A stretch of DNA of 64,000 bases from positions 62,001 to 126,000 of the forward strand of contig NZ_JAJQQS010000006.1 of assembly GCF_021228125.1 (NCBI RefSeq), written 5' to 3'. The translations under genes were made by a program, and so were the position numbers. A model generated the notes under the pieces. That model ran no database searches. It was not told where the DNA came from and saw only the letters and a list, made by a program, of their open reading frames with translations. Positions within the stretch are counted from its first letter, which is position 1; the number at the start of each line of letters is the position of its first letter. Of the stretch, positions 24,505-33,412 are shown one piece after another. Origin of the DNA: Streptomyces albireticuli. GTDB lineage: Bacteria; Actinomycetota; Actinomycetes; Streptomycetales; Streptomycetaceae.

Positions 24505-25311
24505 CTACCCCCGCGGCGCCAACGCCCCCCACCGCACCGTCACCTCACCCTGACGCCACCGCCGCACCCCGCCCACCAGCGGCCAGTCCCCCGACAGCGC
24601 CCCCACCGCCCGGATCCACCGCTGCCGCGCGCTCAGTGACGCGTACGGCGCCGCCGCCGCCCACGCCCGGTCGAAGTCGCGCAGGAAGGCGTGCACGGGC
24701 TCGCCCGGGACATTGCGGTGGATGAGTGCCTTCGGGAGGCGTTCGGCCAGGTCGGAAGGGGTGACCAGAGAGCCGAGGCGGGTCGCGAAGGTGACCGTGC
24801 GCGGGCCCTCCGGGCCCAGCGCTACCCAGACGTGGCGGCGCCCGATCTCGTCGCACGTGCCCTCGACGAGCAGCCCGCCCGGCGCCAGCCGCGCGCACAG
24901 CCGGGCCCACACCGCGGCGACCTCGTCCTCGTCGTACTGGCGCAGGACGTTCGCGGCGCGGATCAGCGCCGGCCGCCGGCCCGCCGGCAGCGGCACCTCG
25001 AAGCCGCCGTGGGTGAAGGACAGCCCGTCCCGCTCGTACGGCTTCGCCGCCGCGACCCGCGCCGGTTCGATCTCCACGCCGACGACCTCCGCCGCCGGGC
25101 ACACCGTGCGCAGCCGCCCCAGCAGCTCCACGGCCGTCCACGGCGCCGCCCCGTAGCCGAGGTCGACGGCGACGGGGTCCGCGCTGGCCCGCAGCGCCGC
25201 GCCGTGCGCGTCCGCGATCCAGCGGTCCATGCGGCGCAGCCGGTTGGGGTTGGTCGTCCCGCGCGTCACCGAACCGACGGGACGGCCGGGCGGAGGGGTG
25301 CGGGGGGCCAT
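24505..25311 (-). CDS. Class I SAM-dependent methyltransferase-like protein
   Basis: 268 residues. A Rossmann-type SAM fold is visible: VAVDLGYGAAPWTAVELLGR (motif I region, DxGxGxxP-like, about 47-66), VVGVEIEPARVAAAKP (acidic residue that binds the ribose), FEVPLPAGRRPALIRAANVL and LAPGGLLVEGTCDEIG. An Arg/Trp-rich C-terminus follows. The acceptor is unknown. The gene is divergent from mshA, and the motif I variant (YGAAP instead of GxG) makes activity likely but not certain. Confidence 0.78.
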   Translation of the reverse strand: MAPRTPPPGRPVGSVTRGTTNPNRLRRMDRWIADAHGAALRASADPVAVDLGYGAAPWTAVELLGRLRTVCPAAEVVGVEIEPARVAAAKPYERDGLSFTHGGFEVPLPAGRRPALIRAANVLRQYDEDEVAAVWARLCARLAPGGLLVEGTCDEIGRRHVWVALGPEGPRTVTFATRLGSLVTPSDLAERLPKALIHRNVPGEPVHAFLRDFDRAWAAAAPYASLSARQRWIRAVGALSGDWPLVGGVRRWRQGEVTVRWGALAPRG

Positions 25312-25492
25312 GGCAGAACCCTAAGTGGTGCGGACTCCGGGCCCGGCGGCGAGCACGCCGACCGTGAGGGCTCCGGTGCGCTACGTCACTTTTTGGCAAA
25401 GCGGGAAGGGGATCCGACACCGTCGGTGTTGGGAGGGTTGACAGGTGGTGCACGCCCCCAGGGGCCCCCAAGGCGGACGGAGGACTCGCACG

Positions 25493-26854
25493 GTGAGCCA
25501 GTACGCATCCAGGCTCGGCGCCCGCGGGGGCCGCGCGCTCGGTACGCTCGCCAACACCCCGCTCCGGCGCCTCGGCGCCGGCCGCAGGCCGCGCCGCGTG
25601 GCGATGCTCAGCGTCCACACCTCGCCCCTGCACCAGCCGGGCACGGGCGACGCGGGCGGCATGAACGTCTACATCGTCGAGCTGGCCAAGCGCCTGGCCA
25701 CCATCGGCATCGAGGTCGAGGTCTTCACCCGGGCCACCGCCGGCGGGCTCCCGCCGTCCGTGGAGCTGGCACCCGGCGTGCTCGTCCGCCACATCGACGC
25801 CGGACCCTACGAGGGCCTGGCCAAGGAGGAGCTGCCCGCCCAGCTCTGCGCCTTCACCCACGGTGTGATGCAGGCGTGGGCCGGCCACCGGCCCGGCCAC
25901 TACGACCTCGTCCACTCCCACTACTGGCTCTCCGGCCACGTCGGCTGGCTCGCCGCCGAGCGCTGGGGCGTCCCGCTCGTCCACGCCATGCACACCATGG
26001 CCAAGGTGAAGAACGCCGCGCTCGCCGCGGGCGACACCCCCGAGCCGGCCGCCCGCGTCATCGGCGAGACCCAGATCGTCCGGGCCGCCGACCGGCTGAT
26101 CGCCAACACCGACGGCGAGGCCGAGGAGCTCGTGCGCCACTACGAGGCCGACCCCGGCAAGGTCGCCGTCGTGCACCCGGGCGTCAACCTCGACCGCTTC
26201 ACGCCCGCCGACGGCCGGGCCGCCGCCCGGCAGCGGCTCGGTCTGCCCGCCGACGCCCTGATACCGCTCTTCGCCGGGCGGATACAGCCCCTCAAGGCCC
26301 CGGACATCCTGCTGCGCGCCGTCGCCGACCTGCTGGACAGGCGGCCGGAGCTGCGCCCGCGCATCGTCGTCCCCGTCGTCGGCGGGCCCAGCGGCAGCGG
26401 CCTCGCCAAGCCCGAGGGCCTCCAGAAGCTGGCCGCCAGGCTGGGCATCGCCGACGTCGTCCGCTTCCGCCCGCCGGTCGGCCAGGAGCAGCTCGCCGAC
26501 TGGTACCGCGCCGCGTCCGTGCTCGTCATGCCCTCGTACAGCGAGTCCTTCGGCCTGGTCGCCGCCGAGGCCCAGGCCTGCGGCACACCCGTGGTCGCGG
26601 CCGCCGTCGGCGGGCTGCCGGTGGCCGTGCGCGACGGCGTCAGCGGCTTCCTGGTCTCCGGCCACGACCCCGCCGACTACGGCCGGGCGCTGGGCCGCTT
26701 CGCCGACGACCCCGCCCTCGCCGGCCGGATGGGCGAGGCCGCGGCCCGGCACGCGCGCTCCTTCGGCTGGGACACCGCGGCGGCCGCCACGGCCGAGGTG
26801 TACACCGCGGCGATCAACGAGCGGCGTCGTCGCCTACGCTCGAACCATGTCTGA
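25493..26854 (+). CDS. mshA: D-inositol-3-phosphate N-acetylglucosaminyltransferase
   Basis: 453 residues from GTG 25493 with GGACGGAGGA eight bases upstream. It is a GT-B fold, family GT4. The N-terminal domain has [20 protein letters not shown] and [13 protein letters not shown], plus [14 protein letters not shown]; the C-terminal UDP-sugar site has [19 protein letters not shown] and [19 protein letters not shown] (EX7E). These match MshA, which transfers GlcNAc from UDP-GlcNAc to inositol-1-phosphate, the first step of mycothiol synthesis. It overlaps the following YbjN-family gene by 8 bp. Confidence 0.95.
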   Translation: MSQYASRLGARGGRALGTLANTPLRRLGAGRRPRRVAMLSVHTSPLHQPGTGDAGGMNVYIVELAKRLATIGIEVEVFTRATAGGLPPSVELAPGVLVRHIDAGPYEGLAKEELPAQLCAFTHGVMQAWAGHRPGHYDLVHSHYWLSGHVGWLAAERWGVPLVHAMHTMAKVKNAALAAGDTPEPAARVIGETQIVRAADRLIANTDGEAEELVRHYEADPGKVAVVHPGVNLDRFTPADGRAAARQRLGLPADALIPLFAGRIQPLKAPDILLRAVADLLDRRPELRPRIVVPVVGGPSGSGLAKPEGLQKLAARLGIADVVRFRPPVGQEQLADWYRAASVLVMPSYSESFGLVAAEAQACGTPVVAAAVGGLPVAVRDGVSGFLVSGHDPADYGRALGRFADDPALAGRMGEAAARHARSFGWDTAAAATAEVYTAAINERRRRLRSNHV

Positions 26855-27350
26855 CGCCAAATCCGTCATCGAGCAGACGTTCCACGAGGCCGGGCTCGAA
26901 TGGGAGAGCCCGGCCGACGGCACGTACGTGGTGAAGCTCCCCGGCACGCGCAAGCTGTCGACGACCGTCTCGCTGATCGTCGGCAAGCACTCCCTGTCGG
27001 TCAACGCCTTCGTCGTCCGCTGCCCCGACGAGAACCACGCGGCGGTGCACCGCTGGCTCCTGGAGCGCAACACCCGCCTCTACGGGGTGGCGTACGCGAC
27101 CGACCGGCTCGGCGACATCTACCTCGTCGGCCGGCTCCCGCTCGCGGCGGTGACCCCGGACGAGATCGACCGGATCCTGGGCACGGTGCTGGAGCACGCG
27201 GACGGCAGCTTCAACACGCTGCTGGAGATGGGCTTCGCCACGGCCATCCGCAAGGAGTACGCGTGGCGTACGGAGCGGGGGGAGTCGACGCGGAACCTGG
27301 ACGCGTTCGCGCGCCTGACGAAGCCGAGCGCGTCCGACGGCGGGGTCTAG
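26847..27350 (+). CDS. YbjN-domain protein
   Basis: 167 residues; the start overlaps the end of mshA. The chain has the YbjN/secretion-chaperone-like fold: [40 protein letters not shown] core, [20 protein letters not shown] and [16 protein letters not shown]. YbjN-type proteins are poorly characterised and affect stress and motility traits in other bacteria. Translational coupling to mshA suggests co-expression with mycothiol synthesis; this pairing is common in actinobacteria. Confidence 0.85.
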   Translation: MSDAKSVIEQTFHEAGLEWESPADGTYVVKLPGTRKLSTTVSLIVGKHSLSVNAFVVRCPDENHAAVHRWLLERNTRLYGVAYATDRLGDIYLVGRLPLAAVTPDEIDRILGTVLEHADGSFNTLLEMGFATAIRKEYAWRTERGESTRNLDAFARLTKPSASDGGV

Positions 27351-27635
27351 GACGCGACCTGGGGCGCGTGCGGCGCGGCTGTCCGCGTGTCATGGCGGGG
27401 CCCGGCCCCGGCCGCCAGTCCTTCGGCCGCCGGCCCCGGCAAAGCGTGTGCCCGGGCCCGGGGTCGGCCGCCTGGGGCCGACCGCCCGGGGTCGGCCGCC
27501 CGGGCCCGGCCCCTCAGGGGCCGGGCCACAAGACTCGGATCCTGGTTCTCCGGACCTCCGGCCTTCCCCGGCAGCCTCCGGGCGGCGCCCCGGACGGGCC
27601 GGGTCCGCCCGCCCCGGCTACGGCGGGGCGGCGCG
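27351..27635. other. GC-rich convergent spacer with several hairpins
   Basis: No gene was seen. Several overlapping inverted repeats of GGCCGACC/GGTCGGCC and GGCCCGGCC type lie at 27420-27530 between the ends of the YbjN and MFS genes. They probably serve as a bidirectional terminator zone. Confidence 0.5.
27503..27527. terminator. GC-rich hairpin between convergent genes
   Basis: GGCCCGGCCCCT is followed by its reverse complement AGGGGCCGGGCC with only one base between. The last pairs must open to make the loop. No T-run. Confidence 0.5.
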
Positions 27636-29018
27636 TCACCCCGCCGTAGCCGGGTGCTCCGTCGTAGCCGGGCGCTCCGCCGCCGGAGAGGCCGGCTCGG
27701 CCGCCCCGCCTGTCGCATCCACCCCGCCCGTCGCACCCGCTTCGCCCGCGCCGCTCGCCGCGTCGTCCACCGGCTCCAGCCCCCGCATCAGCGCCCAGTA
27801 CCCGAGCGCCGCCACCGTCCCCACGACCGCGCACCCCGCCCACAGCGTCTCCGCCCCGAAGCGGTCGATGACCGTGCCGCCCGCGAGCGGGGCGACCAGG
27901 GCCGCCACGGCCCACGCGAGGGTGGCCATGCCCTGGTAGCGGCCGCGGCCCCGGACCGGGGAGAGGCGGACGACCAGGCCCATCTGCGTGGGCGAGCTGA
28001 TGATCTCCGCCATGGTCCAGACGCAGACGGTCAGCGCGTAGAGCGCCAGCGAGTCCGCGAAGGCCGTGAGCCCGAAGCCGTAGCCGCCGAGGAGCGAGGC
28101 GACGACCAGCAGCCGCCGCGGGCTCCGGTGCTCGATGAGGCGGGTCACGGGGAGCTGGAGGGCGATGATCAGGACGCCGTTGACCGCGATGGCGGTGCCG
28201 TAGTCGGTCGTGGAGAAACCGCCCTCGGCCATCGTCACGGGCAGCGCCACCTGCGACTGCATGAAGAGCAGGGCGAGGAGGAAGGACAGGCCGACGACGG
28301 CCATGAAACGCCCGTCCCGCAGGACGGTCCCCATGCCGACGGCCGGCTCGCCGCCCCCGCTCCCCTTGGACCCGCTCCCCTCGGACCCGCCGCCCTTGGC
28401 CCGCTCGGCCTCCGCGGCCACGGCCGGGCGGGACTCGGGGACCTTCACGAAGACGAGGACCGCGCAGGCCAGCGTCATCACGGCCTCGCCGAGGAAGCCC
28501 GCCAGATAGCTGTAGCGGGCGATGAAGCCCGCCGCGATCGAGGAGACCGCGAAGCCGAGGTTGATCGCCCAGAAGTTCAGGGCGAAGGCCCGCACCCGGT
28601 CCGCCGGGGGCACGATGTCCGCGATCATCGCCTGCACCGCGGGCCGCGAGGCGTTGCTCGCCATGCCCACCACGAACGCGACGACCGCGATGGCCACGGG
28701 GTCGGTCATAAAGCCGAGCACGGCCACCGCCACGGCGGTGGACGCCTGCGCGACGAGCAGGGTGGGCCGGCGGCCGAGCCGGTCGGTCATCACGCCCCCG
28801 CCGATCGACGACACGACGCTGCCGAGACCCAGCAGCGAGGCGACGAGCCCCGCGTACGAGGCGGAACGCCCCTGGTCGACGGTGATGAACAGGGCCAGGA
28901 AGATACTGACGAAGGCTCCCAGCCGGTTGATCAGCGTCGAGGTCCAGAGCCACCAGAACTCCCTGGGCAGCCCCGAGACGCTCTCCCGCACCGCCCGTCC
29001 GACGCTCGCCACCGACAT
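27636..29018 (-). CDS. Major facilitator superfamily transporter
   Basis: 460 residues, about 12 membrane helices. The motif between helices 2 and 3 is [17 protein letters not shown] (G-x3-D-x-GRR signature), preceded by [21 protein letters not shown] charged Ser/Gly-rich cytoplasmic loop ([20 protein letters not shown]) separates the halves near residue 210. The C-terminus is a 50-residue Gly/Ala-rich tail. It is probably a drug or metabolite exporter of the DHA1 type; the substrate is unknown. It is divergent from gpmA across a 165-bp spacer. Confidence 0.9.
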   Translation of the reverse strand: MSVASVGRAVRESVSGLPREFWWLWTSTLINRLGAFVSIFLALFITVDQGRSASYAGLVASLLGLGSVVSSIGGGVMTDRLGRRPTLLVAQASTAVAVAVLGFMTDPVAIAVVAFVVGMASNASRPAVQAMIADIVPPADRVRAFALNFWAINLGFAVSSIAAGFIARYSYLAGFLGEAVMTLACAVLVFVKVPESRPAVAAEAERAKGGGSEGSGSKGSGGGEPAVGMGTVLRDGRFMAVVGLSFLLALLFMQSQVALPVTMAEGGFSTTDYGTAIAVNGVLIIALQLPVTRLIEHRSPRRLLVVASLLGGYGFGLTAFADSLALYALTVCVWTMAEIISSPTQMGLVVRLSPVRGRGRYQGMATLAWAVAALVAPLAGGTVIDRFGAETLWAGCAVVGTVAALGYWALMRGLEPVDDAASGAGEAGATGGVDATGGAAEPASPAAERPATTEHPATAG

Positions 29019-29183
29019 CCCGCAACCCCCCGCTGTGTAAGTGTCACCCTTCGAAGCCGCAACTTACTCATGCGGGTGGCCGGGGTGCCAGACATTTGCG
29101 GGTCTGCGTCAATCGGCGGTAGCCCGCCGCTATCACGGACAGCGCGCGCGGCGCCACCCCTACCGTCGATTACGCTCATGGGC

Positions 29184-29945
29184 ATGGCCGACGCACCGTA
29201 CAAGCTGATCCTCCTCCGCCACGGCGAGAGCGAGTGGAACGCCAAGAACCTGTTCACCGGTTGGGTGGACGTCAACCTCAACGAGAAGGGTGAGAAGGAG
29301 GCAGTCCGTGGCGGTGAGCTGCTCAAGGACGCCGGCCTGCTCCCCGACGTGGTCCACACCTCCCTCCAGAAGCGCGCCATCCGCACCGCGCAGCTCGCGC
29401 TGGAGTCCGCGGACCGCCACTGGATCCCCGTCCACCGCTCCTGGCGGCTGAACGAGCGCCACTACGGCGCCCTCCAGGGCAAGGACAAGGCCCAGACCCT
29501 GGCCGAGTTCGGCGAGGAGCAGTTCATGCTCTGGCGCCGCTCCTACGACACCCCGCCGCCCGCCCTCGAGGACGGCACGGAGTTCTCGCAGAGCGACGAC
29601 CCGCGCTACGCCTCCATCCCGCCGGAGCTGCGCCCGAAGACCGAGTGCCTCAAGGACGTCGTCGTCCGCATGCTGCCGTACTGGTACGACGGCATCGTCC
29701 CCGACCTCCTCGCCGGCCGCACGGTCCTGGTCGCCGCCCACGGCAACAGCCTGCGCGCGCTGGTCAAGCACCTCGACGGGGTCTCCGACGCCGACATCGC
29801 GGGCCTGAACATCCCGACCGGCATCCCGCTCGCGTACGAGCTGGACGCCGACTTCAAGCCGGTCAAGCCGGGCGGCACCTACCTCGACCCGGAGGCCGCC
29901 AAGGCCGCCATCGAGGCCGTGAAGAACCAGGGCAAGAAGAAGTAG
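29184..29945 (+). CDS. gpmA: 2,3-bisphosphoglycerate-dependent phosphoglycerate mutase
   Basis: 253 residues. It matches the S. coelicolor enzyme closely from memory ([20 protein letters not shown] start, [10 protein letters not shown] end). The phosphohistidine is in [10 protein letters not shown] (about 11), with [26 protein letters not shown] and the second His in [17 protein letters not shown]. It interconverts 3- and 2-phosphoglycerate in glycolysis and gluconeogenesis. An ATG two codons earlier (29178) is an alternative start. A strong terminator follows. Confidence 0.97.
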   Translation: MADAPYKLILLRHGESEWNAKNLFTGWVDVNLNEKGEKEAVRGGELLKDAGLLPDVVHTSLQKRAIRTAQLALESADRHWIPVHRSWRLNERHYGALQGKDKAQTLAEFGEEQFMLWRRSYDTPPPALEDGTEFSQSDDPRYASIPPELRPKTECLKDVVVRMLPYWYDGIVPDLLAGRTVLVAAHGNSLRALVKHLDGVSDADIAGLNIPTGIPLAYELDADFKPVKPGGTYLDPEAAKAAIEAVKNQGKKK

Positions 29946-29985
29946 CCCGAAGCAGCGGCTGAAGTCCCCCCCCCGAGGGGACGTC

Positions 29986-30022
29986 GAGCCCCCTGTCCGC
30001 GACGCGCGCGGGCAGGGGGCTC
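29986..30022. terminator. Hairpin after gpmA
   Basis: GAGCCCCCTG pairs with CAGGGGGCTC around a GC-rich 17-nt loop that can pair further. It lies between the converging gpmA and small membrane protein genes. Confidence 0.7.
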
Positions 30023-30065
30023 CGTCGTGCGCGGGCGCGTGCGGGTGCGCGGGCCCGGCGCGGGT

Positions 30066-30272
30066 CTACTTGCCGCCCCTGCCCTCCGTCCCGGCCATCA
30101 CGAAGGCGGGCGCGACGAACAGCGCCGCCTCGGACGCGGTCGTCGTCCTCGTGATGATCAGTGACGCGCCGACCGCGAGGGCCGCCACGGCCAGCGCGGC
30201 CCGGAACGGCCAGCCCGGGGAGCCGGGCTTCCAGGGGTCGGAGCCGGGGGGCTCTTGAGTAGGCTCCTGCAT
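30066..30272 (-). CDS. Small single-pass membrane protein
   Basis: 68 residues from ATG 30272, chosen because AAGGAGAGAG lies just before it; a GTG six codons earlier precedes the ribosome site. A Pro/Glu-rich N-terminus (EPTQEPPGSDPWKPGSPGWP) is followed by two short hydrophobic runs, FRAALAVAALAVGASLII and EAALFVAPAFVMAG. No known family. It is divergent from the His/Asp repeat protein gene. Confidence 0.6.
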   Translation of the reverse strand: MQEPTQEPPGSDPWKPGSPGWPFRAALAVAALAVGASLIITRTTTASEAALFVAPAFVMAGTEGRGGK

Positions 30273-30626
30273 GGACTCTCTCTCCTTCACCTCGGGAACG
30301 GGTCCCGCGGTCCAGGGCCTGGCCGGGCGTCAGCTTGCCGGCGCCGCCCGGCTCCCTGGGCCGCTCGCCACGAGTTTCGCGCCAGGCCCCTTCGCCAGGC
30401 CAACGCCACCCTTACGCCACACTTTTCTGCTCGTGTCGACTCCCCTTTTGATCGATCCGCGACTGTTGGCTATTGGTACGGGGGGCCGCATTTGGCCGAG
30501 GGGGCACGGCCGTCGCGGTGGCGGGCGGAACGGGTGGATCGGTCACCGAATGGAGCAAGTCGGCTACGCAGCGGATGCGCGGGCCGGGAGCCCGGGTGAG
30601 CCTCGTGAATTGAAGGAGGTACCACC
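30273..30626. other. 354-bp divergent intergenic region
   Basis: No gene was seen. The stretch 30415-30480 is locally AT-richer and contains TTGATC (30448-30453) and, 17 bp on, TATTGG (30471-30476), a weak sigma-70-like pair directed at the His/Asp repeat protein, which would then have a 140-nt leader. The strong AAGGAGG ribosome site at 30613-30619 is the only other clear signal. Confidence 0.4.
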
Positions 30627-31394
30627 ATGGTTTCCATCCGCTCCGCCATATGCGGTGCTGCGACGGTCGTCGCTGTCTGTGCGGCCCCCGTCGTCCCTGC
30701 CTACGCCTTCGGCACCTCGGCCCCCGCGGCCGGTGAGGTCGGAGTCGTCCCCGAGACCGACGGCCCCGGCCATCACGACGGTCGCCACGACCACGACGGC
30801 CGTCACGACCACGACGGCCGCCACGACCACGACGGTCACAAGGACCACCACGACGGTCGTCACCACGATGACGACGACTGCGACGAGCACGACGGCCACA
30901 AGGGTCACCACGACGGGCGTCACGACCACGACGGCCGCCACGACCACGACGGACGTCACGACGACCACGACGGTCACAAGGGTCACCACGACGGGCGTCA
31001 CGACCACGACGACGACTGGGACGACCACGACGGCCGTGACGACCACGACGGTCACAAGGGCCACCACGACGGGCGTCACGACGACCACGACGACGGTCGC
31101 CACGACCACGACGGGCGTCACGACCACGACGGCCGCCACGACCACGACGGTCGCCACGACGACCACGACGACGGGCGTCACGACCACGACGGCCGCCACG
31201 ACCACGACGGACGTCACGACGGTCACCGCCCGCACCACCCCTCGCACGCGGGTGGCGGTGCTGCCGCGCTCGCGGCCACGACCGGCTCGTCGGTCCCCGA
31301 CGCTCCTGTCCTGATCCTCGGCGCCACCGCGGCGGCGGGCCTCGTCGGCGGCATGGTCTGGTACCGCCGCCGCGTCAACACCGCCAAGCAGTGA
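30627..31394 (+). CDS. Secreted His/Asp-rich repeat protein with C-terminal membrane anchor
   Basis: 255 residues from ATG 30627 behind a perfect GAAGGAGGT site. Residues 1-28 form a signal peptide ending AYA. Residues about 47-200 consist almost only of His, Asp, Gly, Arg and Lys in tandem units such as HDHDGRHDHDGRHDHDGHK and HKGHHDGRHD. The C-terminus has LAATTGSS, a hydrophobic helix (VLILGATAAAGLVGGMVWY) and RRRVNTAKQ, the layout of a sortase-sorted or membrane-anchored surface protein, though no canonical LPxTG. The dense His/Asp side chains imply binding of Zn, Ni, Cu or Ca outside the cell (inference). A class F sortase gene follows 19 bp later. No established family is recognised. 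Confidence 0.88.
   Translation: MVSIRSAICGAATVVAVCAAPVVPAYAFGTSAPAAGEVGVVPETDGPGHHDGRHDHDGRHDHDGRHDHDGHKDHHDGRHHDDDDCDEHDGHKGHHDGRHDHDGRHDHDGRHDDHDGHKGHHDGRHDHDDDWDDHDGRDDHDGHKGHHDGRHDDHDDGRHDHDGRHDHDGRHDHDGRHDDHDDGRHDHDGRHDHDGRHDGHRPHHPSHAGGGAAALAATTGSSVPDAPVLILGATAAAGLVGGMVWYRRRVNTAKQ
30772..31224 (+). repeat. Coding tandem repeats of His/Asp units
   Basis: Degenerate 9- to 21-bp units built from CACGACGG, CGTCACGACCAC and CACAAGGGCCACCACGACGG fill this stretch. The order of long (HDGHKGHH) and short (HDGR) units is itself repeated about three times with a period near 110 bp, suggesting block duplication in addition to slippage. Confidence 0.85.
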
Positions 31395-31413
31395 CGGGAA
31401 GAGAACGGGCGAC

Positions 31414-32160
31414 ATGTCAGAACCGCGCACAGGTGGCCGTCGCCGCCTGCTGACAGGAGTGGCCTGGGCGGCGTTGCTGCTCGCCCTGTGCCTGTGTGGC
31501 AGCGGTACCGCGGGGGAGCTCTCCAAGGCTCCCGGCGGTGTCGCGGCCAAGGGCCGCTCTCCCGCGCACGGCCTGCCCCCGGCACACGACCCGCTGCCGG
31601 GGGCGGGCCCCCAGACCGATCCCAAGGCCCTGGCCATCAAGGCCATCGGCCTGAAGGCCCCCATCGAGGGCCACGGCCTCGACCCGCTGGGCGGCGTCGA
31701 ACCACCGCCTTACGAGCGGGCCAACTCCGTCGCCTGGTACAAGGACGGGCCGCAGCCCGGCAGCGCCGGCGCCGCCGTCCTCGTGGGCCACGTGGACACC
31801 GACCGGGCCCTCGCCGTCTTCGCCGGCCTCAGCGTCGTCAAGGTCGGCCAGCACATCTCGGTGGCCCGCCAGGACGGCTCCGTCGCCGAGTTCGTCATCG
31901 AGGACATCGCGGTCGTCGCCAACGACCAGTTCGACGCGGAGAAGGTCTACGGGGCGCGCGAGCCGGACCGCGCCGAGCTCCGGCTGATCACCTGCGGCGG
32001 CAGCTACGACAAGGCACGCCGCGCGTACAGCGCCAATGTGGTCGTCTCCGCCTACCTCACCGGGGCGACACCGGCCAAGCAGCCCCCGAGCCCCGTCGCG
32101 GGCGAGGAGGACGACGACGAGGACGAGGCGGAGGCCGAGGACGACAGCGGCCAGGCGTAG
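31414..32160 (+). CDS. Class F sortase
   Basis: 248 residues. The N-terminal signal anchor is LLTGVAWAALLLALCLCGSG (about 11-30). The sortase domain has PQPGSAGAAVLVGHVDTD with the catalytic His (about 128), then LRLITCGGSYD with the catalytic Cys (about 193) and YSANVVVSAYL after the Arg of ARRAYS. The C-terminus is a very acidic tail (EEDDDEDEAEAEDDSGQA). Class F sortases are actinobacterial cysteine transpeptidases whose substrates are mostly unknown. The gene sits 19 bp after the His/Asp repeat protein on the same strand, making that protein the obvious candidate substrate. Confidence 0.92.
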   Translation: MSEPRTGGRRRLLTGVAWAALLLALCLCGSGTAGELSKAPGGVAAKGRSPAHGLPPAHDPLPGAGPQTDPKALAIKAIGLKAPIEGHGLDPLGGVEPPPYERANSVAWYKDGPQPGSAGAAVLVGHVDTDRALAVFAGLSVVKVGQHISVARQDGSVAEFVIEDIAVVANDQFDAEKVYGAREPDRAELRLITCGGSYDKARRAYSANVVVSAYLTGATPAKQPPSPVAGEEDDDEDEAEAEDDSGQA

Positions 32161-32219
32161 CGGGGCGCCCGTACCGCGTGAGGACCACCGCGAGGGCTCC
32201 CGCGAGGACTACCGCGAGA

Positions 32220-32252
32220 GGGGCCCCGGCCGGACCGACCGGCCGGGGCCCC
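32220..32252. terminator. Hairpin after the sortase gene
   Basis: GGGGCCCCGGCCGG pairs with CCGGCCGGGGCCCC around a 5-nt loop. It lies between the converging sortase and metallothionein-like genes. Confidence 0.75.
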
Positions 32253-32281
32253 TCCCCGTGAGTGACATGCGCGCCGGCTGC

Positions 32282-32395
32282 CTAACCGCAGCCGCCGCAC
32301 TGGCACGGCCCGCCGGACTGGCAGCCGCAGGAGCAGCCTGGGCCGCATGTGCACGCGGCCTTGACGGGCTGCGCCGCAGGAGGGGTCTGGGTCAT
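32282..32395 (-). CDS. Cys-rich metallothionein-like micro-protein
   Basis: Only 37 residues. ATG 32395 has GGAGGT eight bases upstream, and the stop is TAG. The first 14 residues are plain (MTQTPPAAQPVKAA); the rest is CTCGPGCSCGCQS and GGPCQCGGCG, with eight Cys in CxC and CxxC spacing, no aromatic residue and no His. This is the composition of a metallothionein that would hold several Cu(I) or Zn(II) ions in the cytoplasm. It lies beside the His/Asp repeat protein and sortase, pointing to a shared metal theme. It is distinct in sequence from mycobacterial MymT. It is so short that automated annotation may skip it. Confidence 0.75.
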   Translation of the reverse strand: MTQTPPAAQPVKAACTCGPGCSCGCQSGGPCQCGGCG

Positions 32396-32519
32396 ATGCG
32401 GTACCTCCTCGAAGGGTGGTCTGCTGTCACCCAGTCAAGGACTGCCCGCGTCGGCCGTCAATGCCTCTCACGCACGCTTGTACGGGCGCATATGGGGCGC
32501 ATGGAAGCACGCAGGGCGA

Positions 32520-33209
32520 TTACGCGCTCTCCACCGCGCTCGTGCGCCCCTCGGACTGGGTGAGCTCGTCCGCGTGCTCCCCGGTGACCAGGTACACCAC
32601 CCGCTTGGCCACCGAGACCGCGTGGTCGGCGAAGCGCTCGTAGTAGCGGCCCAGCAGCGTCACGTCCACGGCCGTCTCGATGCCGTGCTTCCACCGGTCG
32701 TCCATCAGGTGCTGGAACAGGGCGCGGTGCAGCAGGTCCATCGCGTCGTCGTCCTGCTCCAGCTGGAGCGCCAGGTCGACGTCCTTGGTGATGATCACCT
32801 CGCCGGCCTTGGCCATCAGCCGCTGGGCCAGCTGGCCCATCTCCAGGATGGTGGCGTGCAGGTCACGCGGGACCGCCGTCTCCGGGAAGCGCAGCCTGGC
32901 CAGCTTCGCCACGTGCTGGGCGAGGTCGCCCGAGCGCTCCAGGTCCGCGCTCATGCGCAGCGACGTCACCACGATCCGGAGGTCCGTGGCGACCGGCTGC
33001 TGGCGCGCCAGCAGTGCGATGGCCCGCGCCTCCAGGTCCCGCTGAAGGTCGTCGACCTTCGCGTCCGCGGCGATCACGGACTCCGCAAGCTTGAGGTCCG
33101 CGTCCAGGATCGCCGTGGTGGCGCGCCCGATCGCGGAGCCCACGAGCCGTGCCATCTCGACCAGGCTCTCGCTGATCGAGTCGAGCTCCTCGTGGTACGC
33201 GTCCCGCAT
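32520..33209 (-). CDS. phoU: Phosphate transport/regulation protein PhoU
   Basis: 229 residues from ATG 33209. It has the two PhoU three-helix bundles, each with an E/DxxxD metal-site motif (ARLVGSAIGRATTAILDADL, VTSLRMSADLERSGDLAQHV; LLGRYYERFADHAVSVAKRV). PhoU links the Pst transporter to the PhoR sensor and represses the Pho regulon when phosphate is plentiful. The gene is divergent from phoR-phoP across a 203-bp region with PHO boxes, the usual streptomycete arrangement. Confidence 0.95.
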   Translation of the reverse strand: MRDAYHEELDSISESLVEMARLVGSAIGRATTAILDADLKLAESVIAADAKVDDLQRDLEARAIALLARQQPVATDLRIVVTSLRMSADLERSGDLAQHVAKLARLRFPETAVPRDLHATILEMGQLAQRLMAKAGEVIITKDVDLALQLEQDDDAMDLLHRALFQHLMDDRWKHGIETAVDVTLLGRYYERFADHAVSVAKRVVYLVTGEHADELTQSEGRTSAVESA

Positions 33210-33306
33210 GGCCTGAACCTCTTTCTCCGGGAATTCACTGGGGCGAGGGATCCGACGTCCTGCCCACGGTCCCACGTTCCGTCCGAAACGCGACGGCCGC
33301 CGACAT

Positions 33307-33339
33307 CAGGAGTGAACCGGCGCCGACCTCAAGGTGAAC
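33307..33339 (-). promoter_or_regulatory. PHO box (PhoP binding site) between phoU and phoR
   Basis: Read on the minus strand, three 11-bp units follow one another: GTTCACCTTGA, GGTCGGCGCCG, GTTCACTCCTG. The outer two match the PhoP half-site GTTCACC (7 of 7 and 6 of 7); the middle one is degenerate. Direct repeats of 11 bp are the known PHO-box format. The site is about 100 bp upstream of phoU and 75 bp upstream of phoR, so it could serve both. Confidence 0.75.
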
Positions 33340-33412
33340 TCTCGGCAACGTATGTTCGAGGCGCCCCCCGTTCGGCTGTGGATGTGCCGTCGCCCCCGCA
33401 TAACCTGGACTC

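Noticed and set aside
30772..31224. Possible CRISPR array in the repetitive stretch
   Set aside because: Units are short, contiguous and in frame with no unique spacers, and no cas genes are present.
30564..31664. Long minus-strand frame rich in Val (VVVVTPVVV repeats), and a plus-strand Thr-repeat frame, across the His/Asp repeat gene
   Set aside because: Both are shadows of the GAC/CAC repeat in other frames. The plus-strand His/Asp frame alone has a ribosome site, signal peptide and matching anchor.
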